A stretch of 64,000 nucleotides of DNA from Aquimonas sp044377145. GTDB taxonomy: Bacteria; Pseudomonadota; Gammaproteobacteria; Xanthomonadales; Xanthomonadaceae. This document shows, one piece after another, positions 44,320 to 52,938 of the stretch; position 1 is the first letter of the stretch, and every line of letters begins with the position of its first letter. Location of the stretch: NCBI RefSeq assembly GCF_044377145.1, contig NZ_JBILJQ010000002.1, forward strand, positions 124,001 to 188,000, written 5' to 3'. The translations under genes and the position numbers were made by a program. The notes below the pieces were generated by a model. The model had not been told where the DNA came from and searched no databases. It saw nothing but the letters and a program-made list of their open reading frames with translations.

Positions 44320-45243
44320 TCAGGGGCTCACTGCGCCATCGCGCAACAAATCGGGAAAGAATGCGTGGGCGATCGACCAGAACCGCCAGCCGCTCGGATC
44401 GCGTCGGATCGAATCGCTGAGCATCTGCGCGAAGGCGCGCACCTGGTCCTCGATCGCGAGCCCCTGCACCTGGATGAACTCTATCCGGCGCTCACCGCTG
44501 TCCAAGTCGGTGTCCGTGTTGAACAGATACACCGGCGCGCCTGCCGCCTGCGCAATCTCGAACATGTTCTGCGCCAGCCGTGTCGGCAGGCCAGCCAGCT
44601 CGACTTCGATCGCATCGCGCCGGTTGGTGGGCATGTCGCACAAGCCGAAGCCACAGTCGCCACGATCCAGAATCTGCCGGATCGCCTCGGCGGCATTGCC
44701 GCGGTACACCAGCGGTCGCCCCGCGGCAAACGCGATCAGCTTGTGCCGCAGACGCACGTAGAGGTTGCCGAACAGCGAGGAGCGGCTGAGCAGTGGTCCA
44801 AGCTGGGGCGCCACGATGTTCGGGTACAGGCCGAGGGACTTCGCGTAAGGCAGAAACCAGTAGCCGCAGCCATGGTGGGTGCCGATGAACATGATCGGGC
44901 CGTGCGCTGGCAGCGGATCGCCTGAAACGCGCAGCCAGCGTCGCAGGTAGCGCTTTCCGCGCATCGGCACCAGGAAGCAATCCATGTGTTCGATCAGCAG
45001 GCGCCAGCGCAAACGGCGCGCGAACGCAGCGCGGTCCGGCGCGAAGCCGGCGCGATGCGCGCGCACCTCAGACTCGTGGATTTCCTCGACATACCAGCCG
45101 GGCCAACGCGACAGATAGCGCGTGATGCGCAGGGTCGCGCGCCACGGCAGCAGGGTCAGGGCCATGGGTAGCAAGAACAGCTCGATCGTCTCGCGGGCCC
45201 GCTTCAGCCAGGCCTTGGGGCTGAACAGATTGGGCGGGCGCAT
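44320..45243 (-). CDS. LPLAT-superfamily (LpxL/HtrB-like) acyltransferase
   Basis: 307 aa. It has an N-terminal membrane-associated helix (ELFLLPMALTLLPWRATLR) and a core resembling lipid A late acyltransferases (PIMFIGTHHGCGYWFL, PTNRRDAIEVELAGLPTRL, GAPVYLFNTDTD). In LpxL the catalytic motif is H-x4-D/E. Here the equivalent THHGCGYWF has no acidic residue at the expected spacing, so the enzyme may be divergent or inactive on acyl-ACP. It lies 1 nt from the deacetylase and 4 nt after the methyltransferase, so it is operonic. Confidence 0.72.
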   Translation of the reverse strand: MRPPNLFSPKAWLKRARETIELFLLPMALTLLPWRATLRITRYLSRWPGWYVEEIHESEVRAHRAGFAPDRAAFARRLRWRLLIEHMDCFLVPMRGKRYLRRWLRVSGDPLPAHGPIMFIGTHHGCGYWFLPYAKSLGLYPNIVAPQLGPLLSRSSLFGNLYVRLRHKLIAFAAGRPLVYRGNAAEAIRQILDRGDCGFGLCDMPTNRRDAIEVELAGLPTRLAQNMFEIAQAAGAPVYLFNTDTDLDSGERRIEFIQVQGLAIEDQVRAFAQMLSDSIRRDPSGWRFWSIAHAFFPDLLRDGAVSP

Positions 45244-45247
45244 CGAT

Positions 45248-45796
45248 TCAGCGCTTCACGCAATCGAGGTAGAGGCTGATCGCGTTGTCCGGGCTGCGCA
45301 GGTCAAGCCCGCGCAGCTCGACGTAGTCGCTTTCGTTGTAGCTGACCCGGCGCACCTCGAATCCAGCCGGCTCCAGCAGCGCACGCAGGGTTTCCTCGTC
45401 GTAGAAGCTGCGCTGGCCGGCAAAGGTCAGCGCCGCATGCATCAGCTCGCCAAGCGTACGTGTTTGCAGAGGGATGCCGACTTCACGTTCCCACAGCTCA
45501 AGCACGCGCGGATCGCGTCGTTGGTAGTGGTCCACCAGCACGGCGAGGTCAGGAGTCAGCAGTCGCAGCACGCCGCCAGTCTTCAGCACACGATGGCAGT
45601 CGATCAAATGATCCCTGGCCTGCGCGAACGTCAGCTGGCCGATGAAATCCTCCGACTGCAGGAAGTCGGCATAGGCATCGGAAAACGGCAGCGGCTGCGA
45701 AAGGTCAGCGACGACATCCGGCTGCCAATGCGCGTCGGCATCGACGTGCAGCCAGCCGGGAAATCGCACGCCGCCTGCGCCCAGGGAAATCTTCAT
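45248..45796 (-). CDS. SAM-dependent methyltransferase
   Basis: 182 aa from the ATG at 45796; a longer frame starts 11 codons earlier. It has ISLGAGGVRFPGWLHVDAD (SAM-binding strand 1 and acidic strand 2), VVADLSQPLPFSDAYADFLQ and the later GGVLRLLTPDLAVLVD. These are the usual methyltransferase motif I, II and post-I elements of the COG4627 type. The acceptor is unknown. It shares the leftward envelope operon. Confidence 0.85.
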   Translation of the reverse strand: MKISLGAGGVRFPGWLHVDADAHWQPDVVADLSQPLPFSDAYADFLQSEDFIGQLTFAQARDHLIDCHRVLKTGGVLRLLTPDLAVLVDHYQRRDPRVLELWEREVGIPLQTRTLGELMHAALTFAGQRSFYDEETLRALLEPAGFEVRRVSYNESDYVELRGLDLRSPDNAISLYLDCVKR

Positions 45797-45861
45797 GCGA
45801 ACTCTCGATGCGCGCGGCGACGGCCGCAAGAAAGGCGCCAGAGTCTACTGGATGCGTGGGC

Positions 45862-46491
45862 TCACGCCGCCGGCAGCTGCCGCGCATGCCAGCGCGCCAG
45901 CAGCAACTGGGCGATGATCGCGCCGCACAGGGCCAGGAACATGTCCCACTGGGTGTCCCAGACATCGCCCTGGGTGGCGAGGAAGGCATCGGCCGCGCCG
46001 CCCCAGATCAGCGCGGCCCACCACTCGATCATTTCGAAGAATGCGGAGAACGCGAGGCAGGCCGAGGTGACGAGGTAGAACAACCAGGCGCCCGGCTGCA
46101 GCGGCGTGCGGCGCAGCAGCAGTTCTCGGCCGAGGATGGCCGGGATGAAGCCCTGGGCGAAGTGGCCGAGCCGGTCATAGTGGTTGCGCTGGAGATCGAA
46201 GGCGTCCTGCACCCACAGGCCGAGCGGTGTTTCGGCGTAAGTCCAGGCGCCGCCGTAGACCAGGATCACGCAGTGCAAGGCGATCAGCCAGTAGAGCAGC
46301 CGGGTCAGCGGGAAGCGCGCGCGGGTCAGCATCAGCAGCGGCAGCGCGAGGACGACCCAGACCACCTCCATCATCCAGGTCAGGCGGTCGGTCGGGTTCA
46401 GGCCCGACCAGATCAGAGCGCCGAGGATCAGACCGACGATCAAGGTGAACTCGCGTCCTGACGGAGTGCTGCGGGGTGTGCCAGCGAGCAT
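45862..46491 (-). CDS. DUF2238 (YjdF-like) integral membrane protein
   Basis: 209 aa with six hydrophobic segments and a conserved NHYDRLGHFAQGFIPAILGRE and QGDVWDTQWDMFLALCGAI. These are diagnostic of the DUF2238/YjdF family, which has no assigned function. It is 65 nt upstream of the methyltransferase and possibly part of the same operon. Confidence 0.9.
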   Translation of the reverse strand: MLAGTPRSTPSGREFTLIVGLILGALIWSGLNPTDRLTWMMEVVWVVLALPLLMLTRARFPLTRLLYWLIALHCVILVYGGAWTYAETPLGLWVQDAFDLQRNHYDRLGHFAQGFIPAILGRELLLRRTPLQPGAWLFYLVTSACLAFSAFFEMIEWWAALIWGGAADAFLATQGDVWDTQWDMFLALCGAIIAQLLLARWHARQLPAA

Positions 46492-46593
46492 GCGGGTGAC
46501 CTTCGGAAATCAGCGCACACAGTGGCGAAGCGCCGCGCGCGCCGCAAGCCGCGCTTCACGCACGCCCGATGCGGCGCAGGCAAGACTGCGGCG

Positions 46594-47136
46594 ATGTCGA
46601 CGCCCACGACCCTGGTCTGGTTCAAACGCGATCTGCGCGTTCAGGACCACGCACCGCTGCACGCCGCCGCGGCGCGCGGCAGCGTGCTGCCGCTGTATGT
46701 GATCGAGCCCGAGGACGTGGCGCCGCGCCACTGGCAGGTGCTGCGACCGGCGCTGTTCGAGCTGCGCGCCGCACTGGCTGCGCTCGGCCAGGCTTTGATC
46801 GTGCGCGAGGGCGAGGTCTGCGCGGTGCTCGATGCCCTGCATCGGGCACAAGCCTTCGACGCAATGCACGCGCACGAGGAAACCGGCAATGCCTGGACCT
46901 ATGCCCGCGATTGCGCGGTCGCGGCCTGGTGTCGGCGGCGCGGTGTGGCGTTACGCGAGTGGCGGCAGTTCGGCGTGATTCGTGGGCTCAAGCGTCGCGT
47001 GCGCTGGGCGAGCCAGTGGGAGCGGCTGATGCAGATGCCGCCGACTGCCGCGCCGCTGACAGGGAGAGTTGTTCTGAGCGCGGGTGCGCAGCCGGCGTTG
47101 ATGCGGGCCGCGCCAGAGTGTTGGCAGCGGCCGTGA
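46594..47136 (+). pseudogene. N-terminal fragment of a photolyase/cryptochrome
   Basis: 180 codons from the ATG at 46594 encode only the alpha/beta (antenna-binding) domain: TTLVWFKRDLRVQDHAPLHA, LPLYVIEPE and TYARDCAVAAWCRRRG. The frame ends at TGA 47134-47136. The following 200 nt in all frames do not show the FAD-binding helical domain that the photolyase family (about 470-520 aa) needs. It is a truncated remnant, although a stand-alone antenna-like protein cannot be excluded. Confidence 0.75.
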
Positions 47137-47343
47137 CAACAGACACCGACGCGCCGGGCCTGGGCTGATCGCTTTTCGCGCACGCCGGGCACCCCCGCTA
47201 CCGACGGGTGCGCGCCCTGTTGAATGCGCGCCCTGGCTCAGAAGCTCGGTGCCTGCCCTCTGTGCCCGAGTGCCAGAGGGCAGGCGGGCCAGCGTCGACG
47301 CACGGCACCATCGGAATCTGCAGCGCAACGAACCCCGCCCCAC

Positions 47344-49056
47344 TCAACGCACGCGCAGCGCCTGCCGATACAGCACCTTGCCGTCACCGCTGACAAAGCG
47401 CAGCTCATAGTCGCCGGGCTCGGTGGGAGCAGCCAAGCTGTAGCTGGCATCGTTCTCGGTGACATAGGCGTAACGGCCGGACCAGCTGCCGTCGCTCGAG
47501 CCGACTTCGGCAAAGCCGACCCAGTTGCCGCTGCCCGCCGGACCGCGCGCTCGGAAGGCAAGCTCGCTGCCGGCTGCGGCTTCTGCAGGCGCGTCGATGC
47601 TGATTTCGGCGGCGATCACCTTCAGCGGCTGCGAGGCGGCGACGGCTTCGGACTCGTTCAGCACGTAACGAATTTCGTAGTCGCCGGGTTCGGCAGGTGC
47701 GCGCAGCGTGTAACTCGTCTGCCCGGCCACCGGACGCGTGTAGTCGTCGTAGCTGCTGGGGGCGCTGCCGGCTGTGGCGATGCCGATCCAGTGGCGATTG
47801 TCGACCGGGCCGGCGGCTTCGACCTCGACCCGCGCGCCGGCAGCCACTTCGGCCGGACCGCGCACATAGACCGTTGCCGCGTTGACTTTCACCGGGCGGC
47901 TGGCCAGCACGCGCTCGTTCTCATTCAGCACGTAGCGCAGCTCGTACTCGCCGGGCTCGGCGGGCGCGCGCAGCTCGAGTTCGCTGGTGGGCCCGGTCGG
48001 GCGCTTGTAGTCGAGATAGACGTTCGGCCCACTGCCCTTGGGCGCGAAGCCGATCCAGTGGCTCGGCGACTCCGGCCCGCTGGCGCGCACGGTGACCAGT
48101 GCACCGGCTTCGAGTTCGGCCGGCGCATCAAGGCTGGCGACGACTTCGGTGACCGCCAGCGGGCGCCGCGCCAGCACCGCGAACTCGCGCAGCGGGCTGA
48201 TGTAGCGCAGCTCGTGCGGGCCGACCACAGCCGCGGTCTCGAGGGTAACGCCGCCCTCGGTGGCGTCCTTGACCCAGGCGAAGCGCAGCTCGCCGGCGCG
48301 GTCCGGCGCATTTGCAGCGAACAGGCCGATGTAGTCGCCGTCGTCGCCCGGGCCCTCGAACTGCACGCGCAGCTGGCTGGCCGCTGGTGCGCTGTCGGGG
48401 GCAGTCAGGCTGGCCGTGGCGGGCGGCAGCGCGGGTTCGGTGCTGACCGCCACCACCGCGCCGAGCGCTCCGGTCAGTTCAGCGGCATTGCGGGCGTTGA
48501 AGTAGCGGCCGCCGGTGTTCTCGGCCAGGCAGCGCAGCTGGGCCTGGTGCTGCGGGTTGGCGACATCGAAACCGATCACGTGCGCGGTGAAATCGACCCC
48601 GCTGGCTTCGAGTTCACGACCGACCTGGCAGGGATCGAGGTTGCAGGTTTCCTCGCCGTCGGAGACCAGGATGACCGTGGCCTTCTGTTCGCTGTGCTTG
48701 AGCGCGTCGGCGGCCTGGATAACCGCGGCCGACAGCGGCGTCATCCCGACCGGGTTCAGCCCACGCACGGTGCGCATGTAGCCGGCGGCATCCAGCGGGC
48801 CGGGCGCGATCAGGGTCTCGATGTCGGCGCAGTCGCCCTTGCGATTGTGCCCGTAGGCAACGAGGCCGAGCGCGGTGTCGGGCTTCCAGTCGCGCACCAG
48901 GCCATCGACGGTGTCGCGGGCGATCTCGATCTTGGTGACGCCGTCGATTTGCCCCCACATCGATCCGGAGGCATCCAGCACCAGCATCACCTGGTCATCG
49001 GCAAGTGCAGGCAGGGTCAGGGTCAGCGCAGCGGCAAGCAGGGTCGGGCGCAGCAT
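47344..49056 (-). CDS. secreted VWA-domain protein with four C-terminal beta-sandwich repeats
   Basis: 570 aa from the ATG at 49056, with signal peptide (LLAAALTLTLPALA). The VWA domain begins LVLDASGSMWG (MIDAS DxSxS at D28, S30, S32) and includes VSDGEETCNLDPC, then HVIGFDV. After residue 215 four repeats of about 90 residues each follow, with WIGFAPKG, YxLRAPAEPGEYELRYV and similar strands. These look like exported adhesive modules that end in YELRYVLNE. A metal-dependent protein-binding role is likely. The upstream frame continues 141 codons but lies outside the signal peptide. Confidence 0.9.
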   Translation of the reverse strand: MLRPTLLAAALTLTLPALADDQVMLVLDASGSMWGQIDGVTKIEIARDTVDGLVRDWKPDTALGLVAYGHNRKGDCADIETLIAPGPLDAAGYMRTVRGLNPVGMTPLSAAVIQAADALKHSEQKATVILVSDGEETCNLDPCQVGRELEASGVDFTAHVIGFDVANPQHQAQLRCLAENTGGRYFNARNAAELTGALGAVVAVSTEPALPPATASLTAPDSAPAASQLRVQFEGPGDDGDYIGLFAANAPDRAGELRFAWVKDATEGGVTLETAAVVGPHELRYISPLREFAVLARRPLAVTEVVASLDAPAELEAGALVTVRASGPESPSHWIGFAPKGSGPNVYLDYKRPTGPTSELELRAPAEPGEYELRYVLNENERVLASRPVKVNAATVYVRGPAEVAAGARVEVEAAGPVDNRHWIGIATAGSAPSSYDDYTRPVAGQTSYTLRAPAEPGDYEIRYVLNESEAVAASQPLKVIAAEISIDAPAEAAAGSELAFRARGPAGSGNWVGFAEVGSSDGSWSGRYAYVTENDASYSLAAPTEPGDYELRFVSGDGKVLYRQALRVR

Positions 49057-49130
49057 GGTCAGCCTCGGTGGTTGCGGTGTGGGCGGGAAGGATACGCAAG
49101 CCGGGCGACAGTTCCGACATCGGTCGGATC

Positions 49131-49553
49131 TCAGCGGCAGCGTCGCCAGCCGCGCAGATGCACGAAATGACCGAACGCGATCAGGAGGGCGCCGCCGCTG
49201 ACCGCCGGGATGCTCCAGAAACTGTGCGCCAGCGCGGGCCACCACAGGCCGGCGACAACGCCGGCGGCGCCGGTCAACAGCGCAGCGCGCGCGAGGTTGG
49301 AGCGCAACCGTCGCCATGCCAGCAACAAAGCCAATGCGGCAAGGCTCAGGCTGGCGCCGGCGATCCAGCGTTCGGCGTACAGCAGCCAGGCGTAATCGGG
49401 TGCGGCGTAACGCAGCTGCAGCCACAGCGCCGGAAAACTCAGCAGCACCACTGCGGTGGCAATACAGTGCAGCGCGCACAGCAGGGCCAGCGACAGGCCA
49501 AGCCGGTCGGCCCAGACGGCCGCAGGGGAACCGGCGCTGCTGGCAGTGGTCAT
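49131..49553 (-). CDS. MerC-domain membrane protein
   Basis: 140 aa from the ATG at 49553. It has about four hydrophobic segments and a CALHC pair in the first helix (LGLSLALLCALHCIATAVVL), the metal-binding cysteines typical of MerC. Longer frames upstream cover the divergent zinc gene and are not credible. It starts 85 nt from the divergent zrgA, with a Zur-like site between. Its role (zinc or mercury uptake) is inference from family and position. Confidence 0.85.
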   Translation of the reverse strand: MTTASSAGSPAAVWADRLGLSLALLCALHCIATAVVLLSFPALWLQLRYAAPDYAWLLYAERWIAGASLSLAALALLLAWRRLRSNLARAALLTGAAGVVAGLWWPALAHSFWSIPAVSGGALLIAFGHFVHLRGWRRCR

Positions 49554-49578
49554 GCGCGTGCTCCTCACGGGGACGATT

Positions 49579-49601
49579 TTGATAGCGCTATAACATATCA
49601 C
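49579..49601. promoter_or_regulatory. candidate Zur operator
   Basis: A 23-nt window between divergent MerC and zrgA genes contains TATAACATATC (49589-49599), a good match to the right half of Zur boxes. The left half (TTGATAGCGC) is weak. It also includes the palindrome TAGCGCTA at 49583-49590. It lies about 25-40 nt from both starts. That zinc-repressor Zur acts here is inference. Confidence 0.45.
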
Positions 49602-49637
49602 CATGAGCTGTTCACCGAACCCGCCGAGAGAACGCCC

Positions 49638-50273
49638 ATGCACCGTCTGCCCCTCGTCCTCACTCTGACCTGCCTGATCACGCCTGCCCTGGCGACCGAG
49701 GGGAGCCGCGCGCAAGCAGCCCATGAACACGGCGCTGCGCAGCTGGATATCGCGCTCTCCGGCAGCACGCTGGAACTGCAGCTGGAGGGCGCCGCATTCA
49801 ATTTTGTCGGCTTCGAGCGCGCGCCCGAGTCGGTCGAGGAAATCGCCCGAGTCGATGCCGCGAAAGCGTGGCTCGGCGATGGCAACACCCTGTACGCCCT
49901 GCCCAGCGCCGCCGCCTGTGTTGCCGGCGTTCCGCGGGTACAGGCTGAGTTGCCGCAGCCCGCGTCTGCATCCGTGCACGATCACGACCATGCCGATCAC
50001 GACCATGCACACGACGAACATCAGCACGTTGAGCACGCGGACGGTCACGCGCATGCCGAGCACAGCCATGACGATGCGCACGCGGGCCACAGCAACTGGC
50101 GCAGCTACCATCGCTTCGACTGTGCCAAGCCGCAGGCGCTGAACGCGCTCACCCTGAGCCTGTTCGCGCACTTCCCCGAGCTGCAGCACATCGATTACCA
50201 GTTGGTCACCGACACCACGCAAACCGGTGGTCGGCTGACGCCCGCCGACAACGAGATCCCCCTGAGCCGATGA
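49638..50273 (+). CDS. zrgA: ZrgA-like (DUF2796) periplasmic zinc-uptake protein
   Basis: 211 aa from the ATG at 49638, with a signal peptide (LPLVLTLTCLITPALA). DUF2796: AAHEHGAAQLDIALSG and LEGAAFNFVGFERAP. A very His/Asp-rich linker (HDHDHADHDHAHDEHQHVEH) can bind zinc. The end has KPQALNALTLSLFAHFPEL. In Vibrio cholerae the family member ZrgA works with an ABC transporter in zinc import. Here the ABC genes overlap it directly (ATGA), giving the same arrangement. Confidence 0.9.
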   Translation: MHRLPLVLTLTCLITPALATEGSRAQAAHEHGAAQLDIALSGSTLELQLEGAAFNFVGFERAPESVEEIARVDAAKAWLGDGNTLYALPSAAACVAGVPRVQAELPQPASASVHDHDHADHDHAHDEHQHVEHADGHAHAEHSHDDAHAGHSNWRSYHRFDCAKPQALNALTLSLFAHFPELQHIDYQLVTDTTQTGGRLTPADNEIPLSR

Positions 50274-51007
50274 GCCCTGACCGCGCCGAACGCACTGTCG
50301 AAGCCCGCACCGACGCACTGCGTCTGACCCACCTGCGCTTCAGCTGGCCGGGCGATACGCGGCCAACGGTGGCGATCGATGCGTTCGCGCTGCGCGCGGG
50401 TGAGCGGGTTTTCCTGGCCGGCCCCAGCGGCAGCGGCAAGAGCACCCTGCTGGGTCTGATCGCCGGCACCCTGCGGCCGCAGTCCGGCCAGGTCGCGATT
50501 GCAGGCGTGGATGCGCAGGCGCTGGCGCAGCGCCGCCGCGATGCGCTGCGCGCCGACCACATCGGCGTGATCTTCCAGCAGTTCAACCTGCTGCCGTTTC
50601 TGTCCGCGCTCGACAACGTGCTGCTGTCGGTGCGGTTCTCCAAGCGCCGTGCCCAGCGTGCCGCGGCCCGCGACGGCGGCCCGCGCGCGCAAGCGCTGCG
50701 GCTGTTGACCGCGCTCGGTCTGCAGGCGGAGCTGATCCAGCGCCCGGCCGCGCAGCTCAGCGTTGGCCAGCAGCAGCGGGTGGCGGCCGCACGCGCTTTG
50801 CTTGGCGCGCCCGAACTGATCCTGGCCGATGAGCCGACCTCGGCGCTGGATGCCGACCGTCGGCGTGAATTCCTCGAACTCCTGCTCGGCGAATGTGCCG
50901 CGGCCGGCAGCGCCCTGCTGTTCGTCAGCCACGATCGCGCGCTGCAGCCCTGGTTCGATCGCAGCGTCGAGCTGCTCAGCCTGCAGCCGCAGGAGGCATC
51001 TGTATGA
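50270..51007 (+). CDS. ABC-transporter ATPase of the Zrg zinc operon
   Basis: 245 aa; ATG overlaps the zrgA stop as ATGA. Walker A GPSGSGKST, Q-loop IFQQFN, signature LSVGQQQRVAAARAL, Walker B LILADEPTSALD, H-loop SHDR. It is of the LolD/MacB type that partners FtsX-like permeases. It probably drives the ZrgA-linked transport of zinc. It overlaps the permease gene by 4 nt. Confidence 0.93.
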   Translation: MSPDRAERTVEARTDALRLTHLRFSWPGDTRPTVAIDAFALRAGERVFLAGPSGSGKSTLLGLIAGTLRPQSGQVAIAGVDAQALAQRRRDALRADHIGVIFQQFNLLPFLSALDNVLLSVRFSKRRAQRAAARDGGPRAQALRLLTALGLQAELIQRPAAQLSVGQQQRVAAARALLGAPELILADEPTSALDADRRREFLELLLGECAAAGSALLFVSHDRALQPWFDRSVELLSLQPQEASV

Positions 51008-52257
51008 GCGCCCTGATGCGGCTGGCCTGGGCCAGCCTGGTCAATCGCCGGTTCACCGCCCTGGTGACGGTGGCCACCATCAGCTTGAGCGTGCTGCTGC
51101 TGCTCAGCGTCGAGCGCCTGCGCAGCGAGGCCCGCGACAGCTTTCTGCGCACGGTCTCGGGCACTGATCTGATCGTCGGCGCGCGCGCGCATCCGGTGCA
51201 GCTGATGCTGTATTCCGTGTTCCACATGGGCGATGCCACCAACAACGTCAGCTGGGCCAGCTATCAGGAGCTGGCGGCGCGCGACGACGTGGCCTGGACG
51301 GTGCCGATCAGCCTCGGCGATTCGCACCGCGGCTACCGCGTGGTCGGCACCACGCCGGCATTCTTCGAGCACGTGCGCACCGGCGGTGACCGCGCCCTTC
51401 GCTTCGAGCAGGGTCAGGCGTTTGATGGCCTGTTCGAGGCCGTAGTCGGCGCCGAGGTCGCGCAGGCGCTGGGCTATGCAGTTGGCGATCCCATCGTGCT
51501 CGCGCACGGCACCGGCGCCTTCACGCCCAATCAGCACGACGATCGGCCCTTCACCATCGCCGGCATCCTCGCGCGCACCGGCACGCCGATCGACCAGAGC
51601 GTGCACGTCAGCCTGCAGGCGATCGAGGCGATCCATCTCAACTGGCGCTCGGGAACACGAATCGGCCGCGCGCCGGATGAAATCCCACCCGAACGCCTGC
51701 AGCCGCGCTCGATCACCGCGTTCTTCGTCGGCCTCGAATCGCGCATGGCGACCTTCAACGCCCAGCGCGCGATCAACGAATTCCGCGCCGAGCCGCTGAC
51801 CGCCTTGCTGCCCGGCGTGGCCCTGCAGCAGCTGTGGTCGATGCTGGGCATGGTCGAGAAGGCCCTGCTGCTGACCGCCGCCTGCGTGGTCGCGGCCGGG
51901 CTGCTGGGCATGCTGGCCGCGCTGCTCGGCACCCTGAGCGAGCGCCGCCGTGAGATGGCTATCCTGCGCGCGCTGGGCGCCGGGCCCTTGACCGTATCGA
52001 CCCTGCTGCTGCTTGAAGCGATGCTGCTGACCGTAGTCGGCGTGCTGCTCGGCCTGCTGCTGCTGCACCTCGGCGCCCTGCTGGCGGCACCGATGATCGA
52101 ACGCGCCACCGGCATCGCGCTCAGCCTCGGCTGGCCCTCGGTCGGCGAACTGAAACTGCTGGCTCTGGTGCTGGGTGCCGGCGCCGGGGTTGGGCTGATC
52201 CCTGCCTTTCTGGCCTATCGCCGCTCGCTGGCCGACGGCATGATGGTTCGCAACTGA
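51004..52257 (+). CDS. FtsX/MacB-type permease of the Zrg zinc operon
   Basis: 417 aa from the ATG at 51004. One N-terminal membrane helix (FTALVTVATISLSVLLLL), a large periplasmic MacB-PCD domain, and three C-terminal helices (TAACVVAAGLLGMLAALLG, LLLLEAMLLTVVGVLLGLLL). FtsX-like four-helix type. Pairs with the preceding ATPase. Confidence 0.92.
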   Translation: MSALMRLAWASLVNRRFTALVTVATISLSVLLLLSVERLRSEARDSFLRTVSGTDLIVGARAHPVQLMLYSVFHMGDATNNVSWASYQELAARDDVAWTVPISLGDSHRGYRVVGTTPAFFEHVRTGGDRALRFEQGQAFDGLFEAVVGAEVAQALGYAVGDPIVLAHGTGAFTPNQHDDRPFTIAGILARTGTPIDQSVHVSLQAIEAIHLNWRSGTRIGRAPDEIPPERLQPRSITAFFVGLESRMATFNAQRAINEFRAEPLTALLPGVALQQLWSMLGMVEKALLLTAACVVAAGLLGMLAALLGTLSERRREMAILRALGAGPLTVSTLLLLEAMLLTVVGVLLGLLLLHLGALLAAPMIERATGIALSLGWPSVGELKLLALVLGAGAGVGLIPAFLAYRRSLADGMMVRN

Positions 52258-52297
52258 AGCCGCAGCGCTGCGGCTCCCCACTTTCCGGATACCCGAG

Positions 52298-52774
52298 ATG
52301 ACCCGCGTTCTGTGTGCCCTGGTTCTGTCCCTGCTGATCGCCCCGGCCTTCGCCGAAGACCGCACCTTCGACTGGCTCGAACTCATCCCCGAAGAGGAGC
52401 TGAAGGCGCTGCAGGATGCGCCGGTGGTCGATCACGCCGGTGAGCCGGTCGCGCCGGACTACACCGACTCGCAACCGGTGCTGGCGCTGAACGGCGCCGA
52501 GGGCAAGCTGCCCGGCTACATCGTTCCGGTGACCATTACCGAAGACAACAAGATCAGCGAGTTCTTCGTGGTGCCCTACTTCGGCGCCTGCATTCACGTA
52601 CCGCCGCCGCCGCCGAACCAGATCGTGTTCGCCAAGCCCGACGAGCCGATCGAAATGACCGAGATCTGGGCCGCCTACTGGGTCTACGGCAAGATCGAAG
52701 TCAAGCCGACCCGCAACAGCGTGGCGCAGTCGTACTACACGATCGACGTGCAGAAAGTGGAGCCCTGGGAGTAG
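52298..52774 (+). CDS. DUF3299 exported protein of the zinc operon
   Basis: 158 aa with a signal peptide (VLSLLIAPAFA). Family hallmarks: DWLELIPEEELKAL, GYIVPVTITEDNKISEFFVV, YFGACIHVPPPPPNQIVF. DUF3299 proteins accompany zinc-regulated ABC operons, and this is the last gene of this cluster, 40 nt after the permease. The Cys in the FGACIHVPPPPPN motif may bind metal. Confidence 0.92.
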   Translation: MTRVLCALVLSLLIAPAFAEDRTFDWLELIPEEELKALQDAPVVDHAGEPVAPDYTDSQPVLALNGAEGKLPGYIVPVTITEDNKISEFFVVPYFGACIHVPPPPPNQIVFAKPDEPIEMTEIWAAYWVYGKIEVKPTRNSVAQSYYTIDVQKVEPWE

Positions 52775-52938
52775 GGACGACCCATTCACCCAGATCGACT
52801 TCGGCGCGCAACTCGTTCTCCTTCGCGGCCATCGACCGGGCGAGTCAGGGTCGAGTTGTGCAGCGGATGACCTTCGGCCCTTACGGCTGAACCCGGCGGC
52901 GCCAAAGGTAGCGGCCTTCCCGCCCGCTGGAGCCGCCC

